Positions 1 through 5,127 are shown, numbered from the stretch's first letter. The stretch: DNA of 5,697 nucleotides from Denitratimonas tolerans (GCF_037203605.1 NZ_JBBDHC010000029.1:1-5697); one strand, 5' to 3'. Notes: generated by a model not told the origin, from the letters alone. Numbers and translations: made by a program.

Positions 1-67
1 GATGGTCAACAACATCAGTCTGGCTCATCGAAGCCGTGTGGGACGCGGGGGGAGTCCATTCGATCAT
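1..67 (-). mobile_element. IS1111-type element, one terminus (cut by window start)
   Basis: Bases 16-67 match 3349-3400, the transposase-proximal end of the full-length element, almost base for base. This includes the subterminal inverted repeat GGGGGGAGTCCAT (47-59) and the terminal CGATCAT (61-67). Bases 1-15 also resemble the other copy but carry differences and an apparent 2-nt indel, so this is a diverged sibling rather than a recent duplicate. It abuts the attC remainder TCAAGCC at 68, exactly as the full copy does at 3401. The rest of the element lies outside the window; its transposase would start to the left of position 1 and be transcribed leftwards. Confidence 0.85.
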
Positions 68-165
68 TCAAGCCGAACCCGCTTCGTTACGCGGCCCAGG
101 CGGCAGGTACAGCTTGCCACCTGGTCCACTTCACTGCGCGGGTCGGCTTAACTTAGGCGTTAGGG
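68..165 (+). other. attC: attC site, right part (R'' side displaced by IS)
   Basis: This is the L''-loop-L'-R' part of an attC. AAGCCGA (70-76) pairs with TCGGCTT (143-149). An apical stem CCAGGCGGCA/TGCCACCTGG (96-105/115-124, one mismatch) encloses the loop GGTACAGCT, and the R' box GTTAGGG is at 159-165. The R'' box and AATTCAT spacer are missing because the IS terminus occupies that place. The R' box is the insertion junction with cassette 1. It also supplies AGGG six bases before that cassette's ATG, so the site doubles as a ribosome binding site. Confidence 0.85.
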
Positions 166-171
166 CCCAAT

Positions 172-654
172 ATGAAGCTTTCTGTCGGATTGCTGCTCCT
201 CTTCATTGCGAGCCCCGCATACTCGTGCTTCGTCGCGCCTGAGCACTTAGCCGCGACAGCGGATGAGTTGATCAATCGGACTGAGGAGATTTCGTTGGCA
301 ACCGTTGTCAGAGCTGAGGTATCTGGCGATGACATTGTCTATACCTTTCGCACGGTCCAGTCCGTTAAGGGTCATCCTCAGAGCGAGTTTCAGGTTACGG
401 GCGAGGCCCTGCTCTATCCGATGCAGGCGGAGAACTTCAACAATCACACAGATCAAGTGTTCTGGGATTCAAAGATTGGGCGCATAACAATGCACCCGGA
501 CTGCAAGGTTCATCCGTCATTCTCAGTCGGGGCCACGTATCTTGCGTTCCTGGATCAGCCGTACCACACCAAAAGCTTCGAGATCATCAACATCGTTCGT
601 GGTGAGAGGCAAGACAAGTGGCTCAAGTATGTACTGGATCGCGTTGGGCCCTAA
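172..654 (+). CDS. Small exported protein, possible NTR/TIMP-like fold (cassette 1)
   Basis: The 160-residue product begins with a typical Sec signal peptide: Lys2, a hydrophobic stretch at residues 4-13, and a likely cut near AYS at 17-18, just before Cys19. The mature part is mainly predicted beta strand with two cysteines, Cys19 and Cys111. Its C-terminal half reads DCKVHPSFSVGATYLAFL, similar in layout to bacterial NTR/TIMP-like secreted domains, where an early Cys, a V-rich strand, then Cys...F..G..YL.F recur. That family link is a weak inference from memory, and no enzymatic motif is seen. The ATG at 172 is chosen because the signal peptide starts there and AGGG from the attC R' box lies six bases upstream. 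The TAA stop (652-654) is inside the R'' box of the cassette's own attC. Transcription probably comes from outside the cassette; no promoter is evident in the 12 bases between R' and ATG. Confidence 0.8.
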   Translation: MKLSVGLLLLFIASPAYSCFVAPEHLAATADELINRTEEISLATVVRAEVSGDDIVYTFRTVQSVKGHPQSEFQVTGEALLYPMQAENFNNHTDQVFWDSKIGRITMHPDCKVHPSFSVGATYLAFLDQPYHTKSFEIINIVRGERQDKWLKYVLDRVGP

Positions 655-760
655 CAATGCGTTCAAGCCGACCCCGCTTCGCTCCACAAACCACATGGCA
701 GATACAGCTTGCCATGTGGTTTGCTCCGCTACGCGGCGCGGCTTAACTTAGGCGTTAGGC
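649..760 (+). other. attC: attC site of cassette 1 (intact)
   Basis: The site runs from R'' CCCTAAC (649-655) to R' GTTAGGC (754-760), 112 bp. L'' carries AAGCCG (665-670), which pairs with CGGCTT in L' at about 739-744. The loop region contains a perfect 13-bp stem (688-700 with 710-722) around the 9-nt loop GATACAGCT, nearly the same loop as in the preceding attC. R'' is fully complementary to the GTTAGGG at the start of cassette 1, so the excised circle would have perfectly paired R boxes. This is the only uninterrupted attC here with a consensus R' box. Confidence 0.93.
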
Positions 761-763
761 CGC

Positions 764-1279
764 ATGAATTCACTCCTTCGCAGACCGCTAGATCCGACCG
801 CCAGAAGGCAGGTCTTCTACAGCTTCCATTACGCAAACGATGCGTTCCGTGCGCAGCAAATTCGCAATATGGGCGTGATCGAGGGAAATACTCCATGCGC
901 GCCAAACGAATGGGAGGCCGTTCGGCGCCAAGGCGACGCAGCGATCCAGCGCTGGATCGACCAGACTATGCAGTATCGGAGTTGCGTAATCGTCTTGGTT
1001 GGCTCCCAGACTGCTCAGCGACCTTGGATTGACTATGAGATTCGCAAAGCCTGGAACGACAAGCGAGGCCTTTTTGGCATCTACGTGCACAACCTGAATT
1101 GTCCGCGGCAAGGTTTCTGCTATCAAGGCGCCAACCCCTTCGCGAATGTCACCCTCAACAATGGCCAACCCCTTTCAAACTACGTGAGCTGTCACGACCC
1201 GGGCCCGGATGCGTACAACGTCATTCGCCGCATGATGGGCACGTGGATCGAAACGGCCATTCGGACAAAGCGCCAATGA
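764..1279 (+). CDS. TIR-like (DUF1863/MTH538-type) protein, candidate immune sensor or enzyme (cassette 2)
   Basis: The 171-residue cytosolic product has no signal peptide or membrane segment. FYSFHYANDAFRAQQIRN (18-35) is the first strand and helix typical of TIR-like DUF1863 (ThsB-type) domains. VIVLVGSQTAQRPWIDYEI (75-93) gives the central strand and the helix carrying an acidic residue, Glu92, at the place where catalytic TIR proteins have their NAD-processing glutamate. FGIYVHNL (104-111) is the next strand. In Thoeris-like defence, relatives make a nucleotide signal from NAD when phage infect; that activity is not demonstrated here. The ATG at 764 is the only start upstream of the TIR fold and sits four bases after the AGG/C of the attC R' box, a rather close spacing. 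The gene overlaps the next one by ATGA, so the two are almost certainly co-translated. A two-gene cassette is less common than a single-gene one. Confident of the domain, less so of the role. Confidence 0.85.
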   Translation: MNSLLRRPLDPTARRQVFYSFHYANDAFRAQQIRNMGVIEGNTPCAPNEWEAVRRQGDAAIQRWIDQTMQYRSCVIVLVGSQTAQRPWIDYEIRKAWNDKRGLFGIYVHNLNCPRQGFCYQGANPFANVTLNNGQPLSNYVSCHDPGPDAYNVIRRMMGTWIETAIRTKRQ

Positions 1280-1704
1280 ATGCGTCACAGCCAAGCGAAT
1301 CGGCAATCCAAGCTCACCTCGGCATGTTGCAGAACGTCGTGCAACGCATGGCGTCAAACTCCGCATCGTGCAAAACGTGGTGCATCACCATCGTAAGTGC
1401 AATCATTGTTGCCGTTGCTGACAAGCCCAATGAGAAGCTTCTCTGGATTGCCGCTATTCCAATCCCCGCATTCTTGCTGCTGGACGCGTACTACCTTGGC
1501 TTGGAGCGAGGCTTTAGAGATTCCTACAACGCGTTTGTGTCCCGCTACTGTTCCGGGACCCTGCGCTCACAGGATGTCTTCTGTATAAGTCCGTCCAAGG
1601 ATGTGAACTGGCTTCGTCTTGAAGCATTCACTTCATTCTCTATTCTTGGTTTCTACCTTCCTCTGGCCGCCATAGTTGCTGTGGTGAAAGCAATCATTAC
1701 GTAG
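1276..1704 (+). CDS. Small multi-spanning membrane protein, putative partner or effector of the TIR-like protein
   Basis: Translated from ATG 1276, which overlaps the stop of the TIR-like gene (ATGA), it has 142 residues. The frame is open further upstream, but that part lies inside the TIR gene and looks like a shadow. An N-terminal amphipathic part contains LQNVVQRMASNSASCKTW (18-35). Three hydrophobic segments follow at about 36-49, 56-73 and 117-139, with the motif LLLDAYYLGLERGFR (67-81) after the second. The same arrangement (RMA.NS..CK.W, then LDAYYL.LE..FR) occurs, as I recall, in small membrane proteins encoded beside TIR-like genes, but I cannot verify that here. The tight coupling suggests a two-component system in which the membrane protein could be the effector or membrane-damaging part. 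The stop TAG (1702-1704) lies just before the attC R'' box. Function unproven. Confidence 0.8.
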   Translation: MNASQPSESAIQAHLGMLQNVVQRMASNSASCKTWCITIVSAIIVAVADKPNEKLLWIAAIPIPAFLLLDAYYLGLERGFRDSYNAFVSRYCSGTLRSQDVFCISPSKDVNWLRLEAFTSFSILGFYLPLAAIVAVVKAIIT

Positions 1705-1710
1705 CATGCG

Positions 1711-1724
1711 GCCTAACAATTCAT
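1711..1724 (+). other. attC: attC site of cassette 2, left part (split by IS)
   Basis: GCCTAAC (1711-1717) is a consensus R'' box, and AATTCAT is the spacer normally followed by TCAAGCC. The IS begins at 1725. Together with the bases before it, CATGCGGCCTAAC (1705-1717) is the exact reverse complement of GTTAGGCCGCATG (754-766) at the start of the same cassette, which confirms the cassette limits. The matching right part resumes at 3401, so the two R boxes are now about 1.75 kb apart. Confidence 0.88.
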
Positions 1725-1726
1725 GT

Positions 1727-1738
1727 ATGGACTCCTCC
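1727..1738 (+). repeat. Subterminal inverted repeat of the IS, transposase-distal end
   Basis: ATGGACTCCTCC pairs with the reverse complement of 3380-3392 with one mismatch (T for C at the tenth base). The third IS copy has the diverged form ATGGTCTCCCTC at 5138-5149. Confidence 0.85.
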
Positions 1739-1904
1739 GTCAATCCCTGACGGCAGGACAGTGTGAAGCGGCAGCTTCACGGCGGTTTGATTCTCGGCTT
1801 TTCACCTGCTGATGCCTCTGCTTCAACCCCGGCAAGGCGGGAGCGGTTGCATTCGTGTATTCGGCTTTGCGGTGGGTATTCCCCGAGCCATCATGGAATC
1901 CGCG

Positions 1905-2025
1905 AAGCAGGGCCATACGTTCAAACGATCACACGGATCAGAATTGTGGCCCGCCATCCATGGCGGCCACCCTTCGGGCCATCGCTGCGCGATGTCCAAA
2001 ACTGCTCCAGGCAGTTTTGTGTTAT
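1905..2025 (-). ncRNA. Candidate seekRNA/bridge RNA of the IS1111 element
   Basis: This lies in the non-coding side downstream of the transposase, where IS1111 elements encode the RNA that guides their recombinase. Read on the minus strand there is first a stem AAAACTGC/GCAGTTTT (1998-2020). Next come a small CATCGC/GCGATG stem (about 1979-1994) and a strong stem with arms GTGGC/GCCAC and CGCCAT/ATGGCG (1946-1970). Four short guide-like segments then follow: ACAATTC (1947-1941) equals the attC left flank, TGATCG (1931-1926) is complementary to the IS end CGATCA, TTGAA (1924-1920) is complementary to the attC right flank TTCAA, and GTATGG (1918-1913) equals the other IS end. The mix of matching and complementary segments is what a dual donor/target guide should show. 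RNA ends are guesses, and no promoter or terminator was assigned. Confidence 0.6.
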
Positions 2026-2143
2026 CGGCTTGGCTGCTTCGGGGACCGACACGCTTGCATGAGTTGAGGCTTGCAACATCAAAAGGTCTGGAACGGTGCT
2101 GCGGTACTGCGTGACGCGGTGCTGCGGTTGAAGTGGAAGGGGA

Positions 2144-3307
2144 TCAGGCCGCGCAGGCTTCGCGCCGGCTGACGTGTTCGGGGTCGAAACTGGTGCCGTG
2201 GTGTTCAGCGGCCCACAGCCGTCTGGCCACCTTGTTGGCCAACGCCACGGCGGCTTTGTTGTGGCCTTTTCGTTCGGCCAGAGCCAGCGCCCATTGCTGG
2301 GTGCGATCCAGCGGCTGATCGCGCTTTTTGGCCGTAGCGGCCACCACCAGCGCCGAGCGCGCGCCGTGGATCAACAGCGTGCGCAGGTACACATCGCCCT
2401 GCTTGGTGATGCGTCCGAGCTTGCGCGTGCCGCCGCTGGAATACTCACGCGGGGTCAAACCCAGCGCACTGGCGAAGTGCCGACCCGATGGAAAGCGTGC
2501 AAAGTCGCCAATGCCCGCACTCATCGCCGTGGCCGTGATCAGGCCCACGCCGCTGGCGGCCATCAGGCGCTGGCAGCGGGTGTCGCGCCTGGCAAAATCA
2601 GCCAGTTGTATTTCGATGGCATCCATCGCTTCGGCCTGGTCGGTGATCTGATCCAGCAATGCCGCCAGCGCGTGGCGCAGCGCCATCGGGATATCGTTGT
2701 CGCCATCTTCCAGCGCCGCCAGCGTGGCCGGGCGCACCTTATCGGCCCCGCCGGGAATGGCGATGCCGAACTCGCGCAACAGGCCGCGCACGGTATTGAT
2801 CGCCGCCGTGCGCTGGGCCTTGAGCCGCGGCAAGCAGTCATCCTGAAGCCTCGCCCGGCCCGCACATCCGTGTGCGGGCGTTCGGCGGCGCGGCGAGCAG
2901 GACTCGCCAAACGCGCCGCCTCACCCTTGCTGCTCCGGGGTTTTGATCGGCACCGGGCGAATATCGCCGCAGCGCGCCGCTTCCAGCAGCCCGGCGGCAT
3001 CGGCGCGATCGGTCTTGGTGCGACGAGCATACGGGCGCACGTGCTGGGCCGGCAGCAGCACGACCTCATGCCCGAGCCGGGCGAACCTGCGCGCCCACGC
3101 ATGCGCCGAACCGCAGGCTTCCATCACGATGCGCAGCGGCGGGCGATTCTCCAGACAATGGGCGAACGGCCCACGCTTGAGCCGCTTGCGCGCGACGATA
3201 CGGCCGCCGGCATCGGCAAAGGCCAGCTCGAACACGTCCTTGGCCAGATCGATGGCGAGCAGGACGGCGGAAGATTCAGTCGCCGTGGATTTGGTGGTAG
3301 CGTGCAT
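2144..3307 (-). pseudogene. IS110-family (IS1111 group) transposase, interrupted by a 72-bp insertion
   Basis: Read from ATG 3307 leftwards, the first part (127 native residues) is the DEDD RuvC-like domain: Asp20 in AIDLAKDVFEL, Glu63 in VMEACG, and Asp100/Asp103 in KTDRADAAGLLEA. After PEQQ the frame enters a 72-bp REP-like insertion whose second codon is TGA (2921-2923). The frame is kept and continues through ARLQDDC into LPRLKAQRTAAINTVRGLL and the Transposase_20 part. That part has the SGVG helix-turn region, then LGLTPREYSSGGTRKLG, where one serine of SSGG is the expected catalytic residue. Without the insert the protein would be 363 residues, close to family size. As it stands, only an N-terminal fragment is made unless TGA is read through or translation restarts at TTG 2833. 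IS110 enzymes need both halves, so it is probably inactive. Confidence 0.88.
2855..2926. repeat. 72-bp two-hairpin REP-like element inside the transposase gene
   Basis: The element starts CCGGCCCGC and ends CTCACCC. Hairpin 1 is GCCCGCACA-TCCG-TGTGCGGGC (9 perfect pairs). Hairpin 2 has outer arms GGCGGCGCG/CGCGCCGCC and inner arms GGCGAG/CTCGCC. Between them is the conserved GCGGGCGTTCG. The element at 5303-5374 has the same ends, the same GCGGGCGTTCG and the same length but different stem sequences, so stems co-vary while the frame of the element is kept. This resembles REP/BIME-type or other palindromic elements; I cannot name the family. It is codon-aligned (24 codons) in the transposase. 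Confidence 0.78.
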
Positions 3308-3313
3308 GTCGGA

Positions 3314-3321
3314 CTCCTCTC
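3314..3321 (-). promoter_or_regulatory. Ribosome binding site of the transposase
   Basis: On the minus strand GAGAGGAG lies six bases before ATG 3307 (spacer TCCGAC). This strong Shine-Dalgarno fixes the transposase start. Confidence 0.75.
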
Positions 3322-3379
3322 ATGATCCCGTGTCTGACGGCGCAACCTCAGTCTGGCTCATCGAAGCCGTGTGGGACGC

Positions 3380-3392
3380 GGGGGGAGTCCAT
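3380..3392 (+). repeat. Subterminal inverted repeat of the IS, transposase-proximal end
   Basis: GGGGGGAGTCCAT is the partner of 1727-1738. It is identical in the partial copy at 47-59, where it is likewise followed by TCGATCAT and then attC sequence. Confidence 0.85.
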
Positions 3393-3400
3393 TCGATCAT

Positions 3401-3476
3401 CCAAGTCGACGCCGCTTCGGGGTCTCGGCAAAAACCGGCTCGCACCGGGCGGGCCGGCTTAACTCAGGTGTCATAC
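3401..3476 (+). other. attC: attC site, right part (after the IS), degenerate
   Basis: The sequence begins CCAAGTCGAC where other sites have TCAAGCCGA. It runs to CCGGCTTAACTCAGG, then GTCATAC (3470-3476) in the R' position. The T-to-C changes in L'' (AAGTCG for AAGCCG) and in R' (GTC for the nearly invariant GTT) should weaken integrase recognition. With 1711-1724 it would reconstitute a single attC of about 90 bp once the IS is removed. Recombination between IS copies could alternatively have joined halves of different sites. Confidence 0.75.
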
Positions 3477-3484
3477 ATCACTGT

Positions 3485-3490
3485 GAGAGG
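3485..3490 (+). promoter_or_regulatory. Ribosome binding site selecting a GTG start
   Basis: GAGAGG lies five bases (TCGTC) before GTG 3496 and supports that start for the cassette 3 gene, which has no suitable upstream ATG in frame. Confidence 0.65.
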
Positions 3491-3495
3491 TCGTC

Positions 3496-4227
3496 GTGGT
3501 TGTTGGCATTAGAACAGCGCGAGTTGCCGTAGCAACAGGCATACTAGCCGTATTGGGTGCTCTTGGGTTACTCACCCCCGCGATACACGATAGCGCGCTA
3601 GAAGCGATGGCTCGAGTATGTCCCACTGCACAGGAGCCTGCGCTTCCTCTAACGGCTGATTTCGGGCTAATTCTTGAAGCCGTTCTGGCGCACGAGAAGT
3701 TTGAGGGGATTCCGCTACCGCCTCCTCGCCCTGGGGAAGGTAGAATTGCAGACAAATTGCGAAAGTCCGTAGTTCTGTCGAATGAGTCGCTCGTGGTTTG
3801 TCCGGGCAGTAACTGGAGTTCTGTTAACAACAACTGCCCGTCATCCATTGACGATGAAATTATGAATTGGCCCGGTGCGGACTTTCGTATCCCGAAAAGA
3901 ATGCGGATTCAGCTTTCAGAGGCGAACCGGGCTACTGTTGCTCTACCGAGAATCGAAAACCCGTATGTTATCTCCGAAACTGAGGCTGCGATTAGAAGCA
4001 CGGTTAGTAATGAGGGGCGGGTGTGGAGCAAATTCTATTCGGAGTACCCAGGGACGGCGGGGTATGTGAAGGTCTCGCTGCCGATACTATCCGAGGACGG
4101 GACGTGGGCAGTGATTCTTGTGGAGCATTATTGCGGTGGCCTGTGCGGCACCGGCAAGCTGCATCTCCTTATGCGTGGGGAGTCAGGGTGGTCCGTGGTG
4201 GTAACCGACGGCCTCTGGATAAGCTGA
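3496..4227 (+). CDS. Exported or membrane-anchored protein with CGGLCGTG motif, function unknown (cassette 3)
   Basis: The 243-residue product starts at GTG. Arg6 and Arg9 precede a hydrophobic stretch (10-27) ending in LLTPA, so it is a signal peptide or N-terminal anchor and the rest should be periplasmic. Residues 75-80 are proline-rich. The C-terminal part (about 185-240) is beta-rich: GYVKVSLPILSEDGTWAVIL, then EHYCGGLCGTGKLHLLMR and GWSVVVTDGLWIS. The CGG.CG.G segment followed by a hydrophobic strand and a terminal GW.V recurs in uncharacterised secreted bacterial proteins I recall, with no known activity. Cysteines at 42, 102, 114, 213 and 217 would allow disulfides. It stops eight bases before the attC R'' box. 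The cassette start (GTCATACATCAC, 3470-3481) and end (GTGATGCATAAC, 4231-4242) are complementary at 10 of 12 positions. I do not assign a function. Confidence 0.78.
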   Translation: MVVGIRTARVAVATGILAVLGALGLLTPAIHDSALEAMARVCPTAQEPALPLTADFGLILEAVLAHEKFEGIPLPPPRPGEGRIADKLRKSVVLSNESLVVCPGSNWSSVNNNCPSSIDDEIMNWPGADFRIPKRMRIQLSEANRATVALPRIENPYVISETEAAIRSTVSNEGRVWSKFYSEYPGTAGYVKVSLPILSEDGTWAVILVEHYCGGLCGTGKLHLLMRGESGWSVVVTDGLWIS

Positions 4228-4235
4228 GGCGTGAT

Positions 4236-4318
4236 GCATAACTATTCAAGCGGACCGCCGGAGACGTGTTTCGCTTCGACCGAGCGTTGCGGCCGGCGGC
4301 CGCTTAACGCGGTATTAA
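4236..4318 (+). other. attC: attC site of cassette 3, R' degenerate
   Basis: R'' is GCATAAC (4236-4242). L'' AAGCGGACCGCCGG pairs along its length with CCGGCGGCCGCTT in L', with one unpaired A in L''. Such extrahelical bases are the strand-recognition feature of attC sites. R' is GTATTAA (4312-4318), breaking the GTT consensus at its third base and the R''/R' complementarity. The folded stem is still convincing, so this is a real but probably poorly active site. Confidence 0.82.
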
Positions 4319-4332
4319 TCGCTTTGGGACCT

Positions 4333-5127
4333 ATGCGCTCACTCGCATCCCTGCTTCTCTCTATCTTGGTGATCTGCACCTCGTGCAGCGTGCAGAATTC
4401 GCCAGAAAGGGTGCTTTTCGTCGGGAATAGCCTTACTTACGTAGGGAATGCGCCAGCAGTTTTTTCGGCGCTGGCCGAGGCCAATGGAAAGCCGATCGCT
4501 AGTGACATGATCGTGAGAGGCGGAGCGACGCTTACTCAGCGGGTGGCTGACGGGTCGGTCGCGCGGGCGCTAGATGAGAGAAAGTACACGGCGCTTGTTC
4601 TTCAGGAGCGCGGTGGCGATCTGATGTGTTCCTTCGGTCCTGACTCTTGTGTTCAGTCGCGCCAAGCAATCAAGGCCTTGACTACTCTTGCCGAGCAGAA
4701 CGGGGCATCCGTTGTACTTCTTGGGTCGTACCAGCCTCACCCGGCTGCGTCTCAACGCTTGGTCGAAGCCGAGTCTGCCGCAGCCGCGGAGGTGGGGATT
4801 CCATACATCGAGGTATCGGAAAAGCTGCGGCGTCTGCGCAATACAGCGCCTGAGCTAACATGGTTTGCTCCTGACGGCATGCATCCTGGAAAGGAATTAG
4901 CGCTATTGAACGCAATTCTTGTCTATCAAGCACTTCATGGTTCGCTGCCAAGCCCAGAGCCACTCACGGTGATTGCACCAATATACGGAAGTACAAGCGG
5001 GCTCACGGAGACGTTGAGACAAGCAGACGCTCCGCCGCCCTTGTCGGAAACGCCCAAGGAGGTACGCTACTCGTCCGCTACATTGAGTAAGCTGCTGGGC
5101 GCCGTCGGTATCCAGGGCGGCAGCTAA
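4333..5127 (+). CDS. Predicted SGNH/GDSL-type hydrolase lipoprotein (cassette 4)
   Basis: The 264-residue product from ATG 4333 begins with Arg2 and a hydrophobic stretch (4-14), then CTSC (15-18). Cys18 is a plausible but non-canonical lipidation site, otherwise the peptide is simply secreted. VLFVGNSLTYVGN (27-39) is block I, with the nucleophile Ser33. RGGAT (62-66) carries the block II glycine. VLQERGG (89-95) stands where other SGNH enzymes have the block III Asn; Gln-Glu is typical of the GNS(F/L)T subgroup. DGMHPG (181-186) is block V with Asp181 and His184. All catalytic residues are thus present, which fits an esterase or carbohydrate deacetylase acting in the periplasm; the substrate is unknown. 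The frame extends upstream to GTG 4231, but those codons are attC sequence. Ribosome binding is weak (GGGA, three bases before ATG). The TAA stop is inside the R'' box of the next attC. Confidence 0.85.
   Translation: MRSLASLLLSILVICTSCSVQNSPERVLFVGNSLTYVGNAPAVFSALAEANGKPIASDMIVRGGATLTQRVADGSVARALDERKYTALVLQERGGDLMCSFGPDSCVQSRQAIKALTTLAEQNGASVVLLGSYQPHPAASQRLVEAESAAAAEVGIPYIEVSEKLRRLRNTAPELTWFAPDGMHPGKELALLNAILVYQALHGSLPSPEPLTVIAPIYGSTSGLTETLRQADAPPPLSETPKEVRYSSATLSKLLGAVGIQGGS

Larger units (their letters stand above)
1725..3400 (-). mobile_element. IS110-family, IS1111-group insertion sequence targeting attC
   Basis: The 1,676-bp element has subterminal inverted repeats: ATGGACTCCTCC (1727-1738) and GGGGGGAGTCCAT (3380-3392), 11 of 12 complementary. 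They lie 2 and 8 bases inside the ends, an asymmetry typical of the IS1111 group. CAT occurs at both borders (1722-1724 and 3398-3400), so it is either a 3-base core or a tiny duplication. The transposase (2144-3307, minus) runs against the cassettes. About 420 bp of non-coding sequence (1725-2143) lies downstream of it, where IS1111 elements encode their guide RNA. The 1725-1894 part recurs at 5136-5301. It is likely defective, as its transposase gene carries a 72-bp insertion with a stop. IS1111-attC elements are an established group that inserts into integron attC sites. Confidence 0.9.

Noticed and set aside
709..1032. 107-codon plus-strand frame starting in attC
   Set aside because: It overlaps the TIR-like gene in another frame, is arginine-rich, and has no motif; it is a shadow.
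1099..1275. Upstream extension of the membrane protein frame
   Set aside because: It overlaps the TIR-like gene in another frame and reads as proline/arginine/histidine-rich shadow sequence. The ATGA overlap at 1276 is a natural start.
1763..2114. Overlapping plus-strand open frames of about 100 codons in the IS non-coding side
   Set aside because: None has a good ribosome site, none resembles a known protein, and the stretch is rich in hairpins and guide-like segments, fitting RNA better than protein.
2174..3325. Long open frame of 383 codons on the plus strand
   Set aside because: It lies antisense to the IS110 transposase, whose minus-strand frame shows the DEDD tetrad and SSGG motif. 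The plus-strand product is arginine/alanine-rich low-complexity sequence typical of a shadow frame in GC-rich DNA.
4231..4332. GTG start at 4231 for the SGNH hydrolase
   Set aside because: The first 34 codons are attC sequence and hide the signal peptide. ATG 4333 begins directly with MRSLASLLLSILV.
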